A program made the translations under genes and the position numbers. A stretch of 5,695 nucleotides of DNA from Anaerolineaceae bacterium (GTDB lineage: Bacteria > Chloroflexota > Anaerolineae > Anaerolineales > Anaerolineaceae): NCBI GenBank assembly GCA_003158355.1, contig PMIV01000168.1, positions 1-5,695 of the forward strand, written 5' to 3'. The notes under the pieces were generated by a model that saw nothing but the letters and a program-made list of their open reading frames with translations, made no database searches and was not told the origin of the DNA. This document shows positions 1 to 5,284 of this stretch, in pieces (position 1 is the stretch's first letter; every line of letters begins with the position of its first letter).

Positions 1-3
1 CCA

Positions 4-29
4 GGAATCATGCTATTGGTTTTCCCGTT
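4..29 (+). promoter_or_regulatory. Putative ECF sigma-dependent promoter (autoregulatory)
   Basis: GGAAT at 4-8 and GTT at 27-29 are separated by exactly 18 bases. This matches the GGAAT-N18-GTT consensus known for SigR-type ECF sigma factors and resembles ECF promoters in general (GGAA-type -35, CGTT-type -10; here CGTTT at 26-30). A start point near 35-37 would give a leader of about 25 bases before the sigma ATG at 61. Since the next gene encodes an ECF sigma factor, autoregulation is a natural inference. A weak housekeeping alternative is TAAAAT at 37-42 with TATTGG at 14-19. The match is short and could be chance. Confidence 0.45.
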
Positions 30-60
30 TATCGGATAAAATATCCAGAGGGATAAACTT

Positions 61-672
61 ATGGATGAAATGGGTCTGGTCAAATCAGCACTGGATGGGG
101 ATCTGGACGCCTTTAATCGATTGGTGCTGGCGTATCAGGATCTGGCGTTCAATGTTGCTTTTCGTATTCTGGGGGATGAAGATCTGGCAGAGGATGCTGT
201 TCAGAATGCTTTTCTTTCTGCGTATAAAAATTTACGTACCTTCCGCGGTGGGTCATTTAAAGCCTGGATGCTGCGCATGGTGACAAATTCTTGCTATGAC
301 GAATTAAGGCGCAAACAACGGCACCCTGCAGTTGCGCTTGATCCTTTATCCGACGAAGAAGAGAATGAGATGGATTCCAATGAATGGCTGGCCTCGGATG
401 ATCCTTCTCCAGAAAAGACCTTGGAACAGGCGGAAATGGAACATGCACTGCAGCATTGCCTGGAAAACCTCTCCTTTGATTTTCGCGCGGTGGTAGTGCT
501 GGTTGACGTGCAGGGATTGGATTATGAACAGGTTTCGCAAAGTCTGGGGAAACCATTGGGGACGATCAAGAGCCGTTTGGCCAGGGCACGTTTGCATATG
601 CGCGATTGTCTCCATCAATTTGAGGAACTTCTACCCGCTGAATACCGTCTTGAAGATGAGGTACGCGAATGA
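61..672 (+). CDS. ECF-subfamily RNA polymerase sigma-70 factor
   Basis: A 203-residue alternative sigma factor that would direct core RNA polymerase to a stress regulon. Region 2 spans about residues 20-87: a helical core followed by DLAEDAVQNAFLSAYKNL (41-58), the W69-containing segment of region 2.4 and the basic end ELRRKQR (81-87). An acidic linker (about 96-120) leads to region 4 at about 125-183, with the helix-turn-helix DYEQVSQSLGKPLGTIKSRL (154-173) that would read the -35 element. Regions 1 and 3 are absent and the length is normal for ECF factors. The start is supported by AGAGGGA (47-53) seven bases before the ATG. The stop overlaps the next start as ATGA (669-672), so anti-sigma translation is probably coupled. 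The neighbouring membrane anti-sigma gene implies post-translational control. Which ECF group it belongs to, and its targets, are not readable from the window. Confidence 0.93.
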   Translation: MDEMGLVKSALDGDLDAFNRLVLAYQDLAFNVAFRILGDEDLAEDAVQNAFLSAYKNLRTFRGGSFKAWMLRMVTNSCYDELRRKQRHPAVALDPLSDEEENEMDSNEWLASDDPSPEKTLEQAEMEHALQHCLENLSFDFRAVVVLVDVQGLDYEQVSQSLGKPLGTIKSRLARARLHMRDCLHQFEELLPAEYRLEDEVRE

Positions 673-1484
673 CAAAAACGCTGAGTCTTCAAGATTACCA
701 GGTAATTTCTGCGTATCTGGATAATGCTTGTTCTGAAAAAGAACGTGTCTTAATTGAAAAACGAATTTTAGAGGAACCTGAATTGAATCAGGCTCTTCTG
801 GAGTTTAAGCACACGCGCCGGCTGCTGCAGGCCATGCCGGTAAGGCGCGCTCCGAGAAACTTTACTTTATCCGGCTCGCGTGTACCTGCCAGACCGCAGC
901 GGTTCTTTTTGGCGCCTGCCTTGAATTTTATGGCTTTGACGGCTGCTTTATTGATGATGGTCGTTTTCACCGGTTCGCAGTTCATTCCCGGGTTTTTGGG
1001 GTCGCAGCAGGTCGCCAGATCCGCCAGCCCAATGGCAGTTAATGTCGCGGCTGTGGAGACCTCCACCACGAATGCGCCTATGATCATCACCTGGAACGAG
1101 GGCGGAAGTTCTGCCAAGGCTGCCGGGAAAGGTGGGCTCGGCGGGGGTAACGGAGCGGTTGAGTCACAAACATTTTCAAGCGCAGCTCCTTCGGTTGGGC
1201 CGGCTCCTGCTGTAAATCCAACGGCTGAACCTTCGGGGATGGGCGCGCCACCGCAGACGCTTCAGTCGACGCAAGCCGCACAAGACTCGACGTCTTCCGA
1301 CAGCTCCAGTTTGATTTTAGGGTTACCCGATTCATCTGATCAAGGTAAAGTGATCTCTACATCCGGTACAAATGAATCTCTAACTTCCAATCAGAGGAAT
1401 ATTCTTCCCATTGTTGAGATAGGTCTGGGAATACTGGCTGTAGTTTCTGCAGTAGTTGCCTTTATTTTGCGAAAGCTCCATTAA
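669..1484 (+). CDS. Membrane-anchored anti-sigma factor, two predicted spans
   Basis: A 271-residue protein, assigned as the cognate anti-sigma factor mainly from its position directly after the ECF gene and its layout. Residues about 9-56 form a short helical cytoplasmic domain (YLDNACSEKERVLIEKRI, then a charged helix to about 54) of the kind that binds ECF sigma factors. It lacks the HxxxCxxC zinc motif; C21 is the only cysteine. A first membrane span lies at about 82-104. Residues about 110-243 are a low-complexity stretch rich in Ala, Ser, Thr, Pro and Gly, probably disordered and outside the membrane. A second span at about 247-267 ends in the basic tail RKLH. Two spans are unusual, as most membrane anti-sigma factors have one. 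GAGGT at 658-662 is a good ribosome site six bases before the ATG. Release by regulated proteolysis or a conformational change is likely by analogy only. Confidence 0.8.
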   Translation: MTKTLSLQDYQVISAYLDNACSEKERVLIEKRILEEPELNQALLEFKHTRRLLQAMPVRRAPRNFTLSGSRVPARPQRFFLAPALNFMALTAALLMMVVFTGSQFIPGFLGSQQVARSASPMAVNVAAVETSTTNAPMIITWNEGGSSAKAAGKGGLGGGNGAVESQTFSSAAPSVGPAPAVNPTAEPSGMGAPPQTLQSTQAAQDSTSSDSSSLILGLPDSSDQGKVISTSGTNESLTSNQRNILPIVEIGLGILAVVSAVVAFILRKLH

Positions 1485-1996
1485 TGGCTGCTAAACCATA
1501 TTTGTATTGCCCTTATTGTGCCACTCCGTTGGTCATTAAATTTCACATGGGGCAGGAACGACCCATGTGCCCGAATTGCGGATGGGCGTACTATGAAGAC
1601 CCAAAGGTCGCAGCAGGCGTTCTGGCTCTTCAGGATGAGCGTGTTTTGCTTGTGCGGCGCGTTATGCAGCCTTATGCGGGTTTATGGAGTATTCCGGCCG
1701 GGTTTGTGAATGCGAATGAAGACCCGGCTTTAGCTGCTGTTCGTGAATGTATGGAAGAGACCGGTTTGAATGCCTCTGTGGATGAGTTGTATGAGTTCCT
1801 TACCGGTCGGGAGCACGCGCGTGGAGCGGATATCTTTTTGGTCTATCGGGTGCATATCATCGGGGGAAACTTGCAGGCATCTGATGATGCGGACAGGGCG
1901 GAATGGTTTCCGCTGACCGCGTTGCCGGAGCTGGCTTTTACCTCTACCAAAAAGATCTTCGCAAAATTGGTACAGTCTTCCCTTAAAAATCCTTAA
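1484..1996 (+). CDS. NUDIX hydrolase with N-terminal zinc ribbon
   Basis: A 170-residue hydrolase expected to cleave a nucleoside diphosphate linked to another group, using Mg2+ or Mn2+. The zinc ribbon is C9-x2-C12 with C29-x2-C32, followed by YYEDPKVAAGVL (36-47), as in the zinc-ribbon NUDIX subgroup (Nudix_N_2 type). The NUDIX box begins at G73 and fits Gx5Ex7REUxEExGU with E79, R87, E88, E91, E92, G94 and L95; only the U position after RE is unusual, being C89. AGFV (72-75) before the box recalls NADH pyrophosphatase NudC, but the SQPWPFPxS motif of that enzyme is absent, so NADH is not a supported substrate; ADP-ribose or another nucleotide sugar is possible. Its ATG shares one base with the anti-sigma stop (TAATG), and the upstream ribosome site is weak (GAAAG at 1471-1475), so translation probably depends on coupling. 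Context suggests removal of damaged or signalling nucleotides under stress, which is inference. Confidence 0.92.
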   Translation: MAAKPYLYCPYCATPLVIKFHMGQERPMCPNCGWAYYEDPKVAAGVLALQDERVLLVRRVMQPYAGLWSIPAGFVNANEDPALAAVRECMEETGLNASVDELYEFLTGREHARGADIFLVYRVHIIGGNLQASDDADRAEWFPLTALPELAFTSTKKIFAKLVQSSLKNP

Positions 1997-2007
1997 AATA
2001 TTCTTAA
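1982..2007 (+). repeat. Three phased CTTAA direct repeats before ftsK
   Basis: CTTAA occurs at 1982-1986, 1992-1996 and 2003-2007, with start-to-start steps of 10 and 11 bases, placing all copies on one helix face. The first two lie in CCTTAAAA repeats over the last NUDIX codons and its stop; the third ends four bases before a possible -10 hexamer at 2011. Direct repeats with 10-11 base steps are typical binding sites for OmpR/PhoB-family response regulators (the cyanobacterial Pho box is also built from CTTAA-like repeats). Function here is inferred; AT-rich sequence can give such patterns by chance. Confidence 0.35.
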
Positions 2008-2016
2008 TGATAAAAT
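2008..2016 (+). promoter_or_regulatory. Possible extended -10 promoter for ftsK
   Basis: TGATAAAAT fits an extended -10 (TGN followed by TAAAAT, one mismatch to TATAAT). No convincing -35 hexamer lies 16-18 bases upstream; the phased CTTAA repeats occupy that place, which would suit an activator-dependent promoter. Transcription from about 2023 would leave a leader of roughly 50 bases before the ftsK ATG. Without it, ftsK would depend on read-through from the sigma unit, since no terminator separates them. Confidence 0.35.
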
Positions 2017-2061
2017 GGTATGGAGGTTGCATCCAATCTCTTGTGTTAACCATTAATTATT

Positions 2062-2068
2062 GAAAGAG
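2062..2068 (+). promoter_or_regulatory. Ribosome binding site deciding the ftsK start
   Basis: GAAAGAG ends six bases before the ATG at 2075. An in-frame TTG at 2060 would add five residues but has no purine-rich site upstream and would itself overlap this site, so the ATG is preferred. Confidence 0.6.
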
Positions 2069-2074
2069 TACAAC

Positions 2075-4441
2075 ATGCCTCGACCTTCTGCTTCTCGTTC
2101 TTCCAAATCTCGTAACGGGCGTAGCGGTTCTTCGACTCGACGATCCCCGAGTAAAAAATCAAATGCACGCAAGCCAACTGAGCGTCTTTCTCCCGAAGTG
2201 AAGAAGGATATTATCGGTGGTTTGTCGACCGTTGTTGGTGTGATCAGCTTGCTGGGGTTCTTTACTGGCGAAAGCGGTATGATCAGCGGCTGGTTCAGCC
2301 ATATTCTTACGATGATTGCGGGTTGGGGAGGCGTTGTTCTCCCATTAGTTATTTTTGCCTGCGGCTTATGGCTTCTTTTTCGTAATGTGGAAAAATTCCC
2401 GCGCCTTTCGACGGGTAGGGGAATTGGCATCACTCTTTTTTACCTCAATTTGCTTACCTGGTTCCACTTCAGCATCGGCGGAAATTATGCAATCGTCAGC
2501 ACCGGTGAGGGAGGCGGATATCTGGGTGCTTTCTTCTCACAACTTTTGATCAGCAGCCTGGGCAGGGCCGGTACGATCGTCGTTTTGATCGCCTGGATAC
2601 TGATTGCCGTGATATTTGTTGTCGATCTGTCACTGCCCGAATTAGCCAACCGGATCGCTTCACTTTTCTCTCGACCCGCAGCGGAAAAAGCGGTTGTCAA
2701 ACGGCCAGAAGTACAGCCGGTACGCACACCGCAAAGACCAACTACCTGGAGCGAACCTCAAGAATTACCGGATGGGTTCAACCCATTGAATTTGCAGGAC
2801 GAAACAGAAAGTTCCCATGTACTCTTAACTCCGCGCCGCCGGAATGTGGAAACAAACACTGCGCCAACCGCGTCTGCTGCGGCGGCACCCAAAAAACCGG
2901 TCATTGAGTCAGTGATTGCAGTACCGACTAAACCAAGCAAACCCTGGCCCATGCCGTCGATAGATGCCATTCTGGATCCGGCTACTCCGGTGACGATCCA
3001 GGGGCATGTCGATAAGGATAGGGCTCGTATCATTGAAGAGACGTTGGCTTCATTCAGCGCTCCCGGTCATGTGGTTGAAATTCACCGCGGACCGACCATC
3101 ACGCAATATGGTGTGGAACCGGATTTCGTTGAGACCCGCAACGGCAGGATGCGCGTGCGGGTGGCTAAGATCGTATCATTGGAGCACGACTTGGCTCTGG
3201 CATTGGCAGCTTCCAGCATACGTATCGAAGCCCCTGTACCTGGCCGCAGTTTTGTCGGTCTGGAAGTCCCCAATGCCGAGATCGCCGTGGTTGGCCTGCG
3301 CGAAGTGATTGAAAGCGATTCTTATCGCAAATTAAAATCCTCCCTCAGACTGGCTTTGGGGAAGGATGTAGCCGGGAAACCAATTTGCGCTGATCTGACC
3401 TCCATGCCTCACTTACTGATCGCTGGAACCACCAACTCCGGTAAGTCCGTTTGCGTCAATTCCATCCTGTCCAGCCTTTTGCTTAACAATTCTCCGGCAG
3501 AGATGCGTTTGCTGTTAGTCGATCCAAAAAGGGTGGAACTGACCGGCTACAACTCGATCCCGCATTTACTGGCTCCAGTGGTTGTCGATGCAGATAAGGT
3601 GGTCGGGGCGTTGCAGTGGGTCATCCGCGAGATGGATGCCCGCTATCATAAGTTCGCCAAAGCCGGCGTGCGCAATATTCTGGAATTTAATAAGCGTAAT
3701 GAAGAGTCATTACCTTATTTGGTTGTAGTAATCGATGAATTGGCCGATCTGATGATGCTTGCGCCTGATGACACGGAGCGCTGCATTACCCGATTGGCTC
3801 AATTAGCCAGGGCAACAGGTATTCATTTGATCATTGCCACACAGCGTCCATCGGTGGACGTGGTCACCGGATTGATCAAAGCCAACATGCCGGCACGGAT
3901 CGCCTTCATGGTGGCTTCAGGTGTAGACAGCCGGGTAATTTTGGATCAACCCGGTGCTGAAAAGCTGCTGGGCAGGGGAGACATGCTCTATCAGGCGCCA
4001 GATTCGCCCGCTCCGGTACGTTTGCAAGGTACTTATGTATCCGACAGCGAGATCCAGCGCCTGGTGGAAAACTGGAAGACGATTGCTTACAATTACAACG
4101 CGGTTGAGGCTCCAGACCCCTTCGCGAATGCTTCATTTGAAATGCTGCCGACCGGTGCGCCCCTCAAACAAGGCGCTTTTTGGGACGAGGGCGGCGATAA
4201 CGGGGATGACCCCATGCTAAAAGATGCAACCGAAGTGGTGCGTCGTGAGAGCAAGGCATCGATTTCCATGCTGCAGCGCCGTTTGCGTGTAGGCTACACC
4301 CGCGCAGCCCGCCTGATCGATACTCTTGAAGAGCGTGGCATTGTTGGCCCACAGCAACACGGTTCACAGGTACGCGAGGTGCTAGATTTTGGGGATAGTG
4401 AGGCGACCGAAGAGGGGAATGAAGACGAAGTACAGAATTAG
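2075..4441 (+). CDS. ftsK: DNA translocase FtsK/SpoIIIE
   Basis: A 788-residue septal DNA pump, close to the length of SpoIIIE and much shorter than E. coli FtsK. It hydrolyses ATP as a hexamer to move chromosomal DNA across the division septum. The first 40 residues are strongly basic and serine-rich. Four membrane spans are predicted at about 44-63, 82-102, 115-133 and 166-184. A linker of about 115 residues (185-300), rich in Pro, Ala, Arg and Lys, leads to the motor: alpha domain about 300-440, RecA-like beta domain about 440-670. Walker A is GTTNSGKS (451-458); Walker B is VVVIDELADL (550-559). The family-typical ATQRPSVDVVTGLIKANMP (588-606) and AEKLLGRGDMLY (628-639) are intact. The winged-helix gamma domain (about 712-772) has KASISMLQRRLRVGYTRAAR (727-746), whose recognition helix resembles SpoIIIE more than E. 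coli FtsK. The gene lies 78 bases after the NUDIX gene and ends before a strong terminator. Confidence 0.97.
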   Translation: MPRPSASRSSKSRNGRSGSSTRRSPSKKSNARKPTERLSPEVKKDIIGGLSTVVGVISLLGFFTGESGMISGWFSHILTMIAGWGGVVLPLVIFACGLWLLFRNVEKFPRLSTGRGIGITLFYLNLLTWFHFSIGGNYAIVSTGEGGGYLGAFFSQLLISSLGRAGTIVVLIAWILIAVIFVVDLSLPELANRIASLFSRPAAEKAVVKRPEVQPVRTPQRPTTWSEPQELPDGFNPLNLQDETESSHVLLTPRRRNVETNTAPTASAAAAPKKPVIESVIAVPTKPSKPWPMPSIDAILDPATPVTIQGHVDKDRARIIEETLASFSAPGHVVEIHRGPTITQYGVEPDFVETRNGRMRVRVAKIVSLEHDLALALAASSIRIEAPVPGRSFVGLEVPNAEIAVVGLREVIESDSYRKLKSSLRLALGKDVAGKPICADLTSMPHLLIAGTTNSGKSVCVNSILSSLLLNNSPAEMRLLLVDPKRVELTGYNSIPHLLAPVVVDADKVVGALQWVIREMDARYHKFAKAGVRNILEFNKRNEESLPYLVVVIDELADLMMLAPDDTERCITRLAQLARATGIHLIIATQRPSVDVVTGLIKANMPARIAFMVASGVDSRVILDQPGAEKLLGRGDMLYQAPDSPAPVRLQGTYVSDSEIQRLVENWKTIAYNYNAVEAPDPFANASFEMLPTGAPLKQGAFWDEGGDNGDDPMLKDATEVVRRESKASISMLQRRLRVGYTRAARLIDTLEERGIVGPQQHGSQVREVLDFGDSEATEEGNEDEVQN

Positions 4442-4465
4442 TCTGTAATCCATTTGACCCTGATT

Positions 4466-4507
4466 AAAAAAAGAGCTGTTGATTTCTAATTCAACAGCTC
4501 TTTTTTT
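4466..4507. terminator. Bidirectional intrinsic terminator
   Basis: A perfect 17-bp inverted repeat (4466-4482 with 4491-4507) encloses an 8-base loop, TTTCTAAT. The inner part GAGCTGTTGA is flanked by seven A on the left and seven T on the right, so it works as hairpin plus U-tract in both directions. It lies 24 bases after the ftsK stop and 9 bases beyond the stop of the minus-strand membrane gene, and serves both convergent transcripts. Confidence 0.92.
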
Positions 4508-4516
4508 ACATGCTTA

Positions 4517-4945
4517 CTATTTTGTTCTGCTCTGGAACACTGCCAGAGAATAACTGATGATTGCTCCTAGAAAACCAAACGCCATCAACAATGAACTGAG
4601 GTTGGATTGTCCGTTTGAGACGAAGTCAGAACCAGAGAAAGCAGCCAAGCCGGTGAAGATCAACCCCAATACTGAGGCCACGATCCAAGAAGTACGGTGG
4701 TTAAGAAAAGCCATCACCAATGATGCGATCGAAACCACTAATAATAGCATTCCTAAAACAGCATGAATAGCAATGATCGGGGCTGATGTGAACACATATT
4801 TCCAGGCCTCGGCGTTGACCAATTTCTCAGGTATTTCGATGTACAGGTTGGCGATCATCCCCAGGACGAAAAGAATGAGCAACGTGTGAACGGCACCTTT
4901 TGTGGTACTTAAATAAACCTTGGATAATTTCTGTGATTTTTCCAT
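4517..4945 (-). CDS. Small four-span membrane protein of unknown function
   Basis: A 142-residue protein I cannot assign to a named function. Four hydrophobic segments lie at about 17-34, 54-80, 85-105 and 117-137. The N-terminus is basic (K and Q rich, about 1-16), suggesting it stays in the cytoplasm, and the tail QSRTK is short and basic, so both ends are probably inside. The pattern HAVLGMLLL at the start of span 2 (H61), GLAAFSGSDF after span 3 (99-108) and SSLLMAFGFLGAIISYSL in span 4 resembles, from memory, a family of small bacterial and archaeal four-helix membrane proteins of unknown role. H20 and H61 near helix ends could bind a metal or heme, which is speculative. AAAGG on the minus strand (4959-4955) lies nine bases before the ATG and supports the start. 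It has its own TATAAT box upstream and shares the terminator with ftsK. Convergence with ftsK gives no functional hint. Confidence 0.8.
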   Translation of the reverse strand: MEKSQKLSKVYLSTTKGAVHTLLILFVLGMIANLYIEIPEKLVNAEAWKYVFTSAPIIAIHAVLGMLLLVVSIASLVMAFLNHRTSWIVASVLGLIFTGLAAFSGSDFVSNGQSNLSSLLMAFGFLGAIISYSLAVFQSRTK

Positions 4946-4974
4946 TTTTTTCTGCCTTTCGCTTATTAAATTTA

Positions 4975-4980
4975 ATTATA
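4975..4980 (-). promoter_or_regulatory. -10 box for the small membrane protein gene
   Basis: The minus strand reads TATAAT here, a perfect housekeeping -10 hexamer, 29 bases before the ATG at 4945. A start point near 4968 would give a leader of about 23 bases carrying the AAAGG ribosome site. No good -35 hexamer lies 16-18 bases further upstream (TATCTT at 5003-4998 is poor); an 11-base direct repeat covers that position and could bind an activator. Confidence 0.45.
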
Positions 4981-5000
4981 ACGAATAAATAAGACAAAAG

Positions 5001-5020
5001 ATATCAGAATAATATCAGAA
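5001..5020 (-). repeat. Two ATATCAGAA direct repeats, 11-base period
   Basis: ATATCAGAA on the plus strand occurs at 5001-5009 and 5012-5020 (TTCTGATAT on the minus strand). The copies are one helical turn apart and begin 20 bases upstream of the minus-strand TATAAT box, overlapping where its missing -35 should be. This is the geometry of a tandem activator or repressor site, but no regulator can be named. Confidence 0.35.
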
Positions 5021-5057
5021 ACTTTCTTTTTTTTTGGTGAATGGATTGGTATTGTGG

Positions 5058-5165
5058 ATGCATGGTAAAAAGACGAAAGTACTTGAAATTAAAGTAATCG
5101 AGAATGAATCAGGCAGACAGATAATAAAAAATCTCACCCTAAGTTTATTTTCGGCTTATTTTTAA
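5058..5165 (+). CDS. Doubtful 35-codon ORF, possibly a gene remnant
   Basis: ATG at 5058 opens a 35-residue frame ending in TAA at 5163-5165. The peptide has alternating hydrophobic and charged residues typical of a beta strand (KVLEIKVIENESGRQ, 7-21), then LTLSLFSAYF (26-35). From memory this resembles the short strand pattern (RVTxxxTGKxKVxVxxPL) in small Chloroflexota and Firmicutes proteins with DUF4097- or SHOCT-like context, but that is an unverified impression. There is no convincing ribosome site, no clear promoter, and a frame of this length is common by chance. It could be a small protein, the decayed start of a lost gene, or noise. Confidence 0.18.
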   Translation: MHGKKTKVLEIKVIENESGRQIIKNLTLSLFSAYF

Positions 5166-5243
5166 TAATATAGAAATTTCAGGGTGATAATTTGTAGGCT
5201 TGTTTTTCAAAACAGATTTTTGTATCTGCAATAATTAATCAAA

Positions 5244-5270
5244 AACACCCCCGAAAAAATCGGGGGTGTT
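5244..5270 (-). terminator. Intrinsic terminator of metK
   Basis: An 11-bp perfect stem (5244-5254 with 5260-5270, core ACCCCCG/CGGGGGT) has a five-base loop. On the minus strand it starts 14 bases after the metK stop, and the strand continues into TTTTTG, the U-tract expected of an intrinsic terminator. The opposite direction lacks an immediate T run, so it acts mainly on metK. It isolates metK from the membrane protein gene downstream. Confidence 0.87.
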
Positions 5271-5284
5271 AAGTGCATCTTTTT

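Larger units (their letters stand above)
4946..5284. other. Gene-poor AT-rich intergenic region
   Basis: These 339 bases separate the membrane protein gene from metK, both on the minus strand. They hold the leader and putative promoter of the membrane gene, an 11-base-period direct repeat at 5001-5020, a run of nine T at 5027-5035, a doubtful small plus-strand ORF at 5058-5165, a 7-bp inverted repeat (TCACCCT 5134-5140 and AGGGTGA 5181-5187, 40-base loop), a small palindrome CAGAT/ATCTG at 5213-5228, and the metK terminator at 5244-5270. The stretch is clearly richer in A and T than the genes. I see no tRNA or other recognised RNA. Confidence 0.7.

Noticed and set aside
34..46. GGATA-AAA-TATCC palindrome in the sigma gene leader
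   Set aside because: The stem is only five A/T-rich pairs with a three-base loop, too weak to claim as a hairpin or operator without comparative support.
1118..1340. GC-rich low-complexity stretch in the anti-sigma gene as a repeat or inserted element
   Set aside because: The reading frame continues cleanly and the bias reflects the Gly/Ala/Ser/Pro-rich linker; there are no target duplications or terminal inverted repeats.
1484..1996. Calling the NUDIX gene nudC (NADH pyrophosphatase)
   Set aside because: The zinc ribbon and AGFV are shared, but the SQPWPFPxS motif that marks NADH pyrophosphatases is missing and the protein is too short.
2015..2056. Leader peptide frame in the ftsK upstream region (13 codons from ATG at 2015)
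   Set aside because: The ATG overlaps the proposed -10 box, there is no ribosome site, and no attenuator hairpin follows.
2060..2074. TTG at 2060 as an earlier ftsK start adding five residues
   Set aside because: No ribosome site precedes it, while GAAAGAG at 2062-2068 is well placed for the ATG at 2075.
2485..3033. Long open frames on the minus strand inside ftsK and other genes
   Set aside because: They lie opposite conserved coding sequence, lack ribosome sites and protein-like motifs, and are antisense shadows of the real genes.
5041..5097. 18-codon frame from ATG at 5041
   Set aside because: Very short, no ribosome site at proper spacing after a poly-T run, and no recognisable motif.
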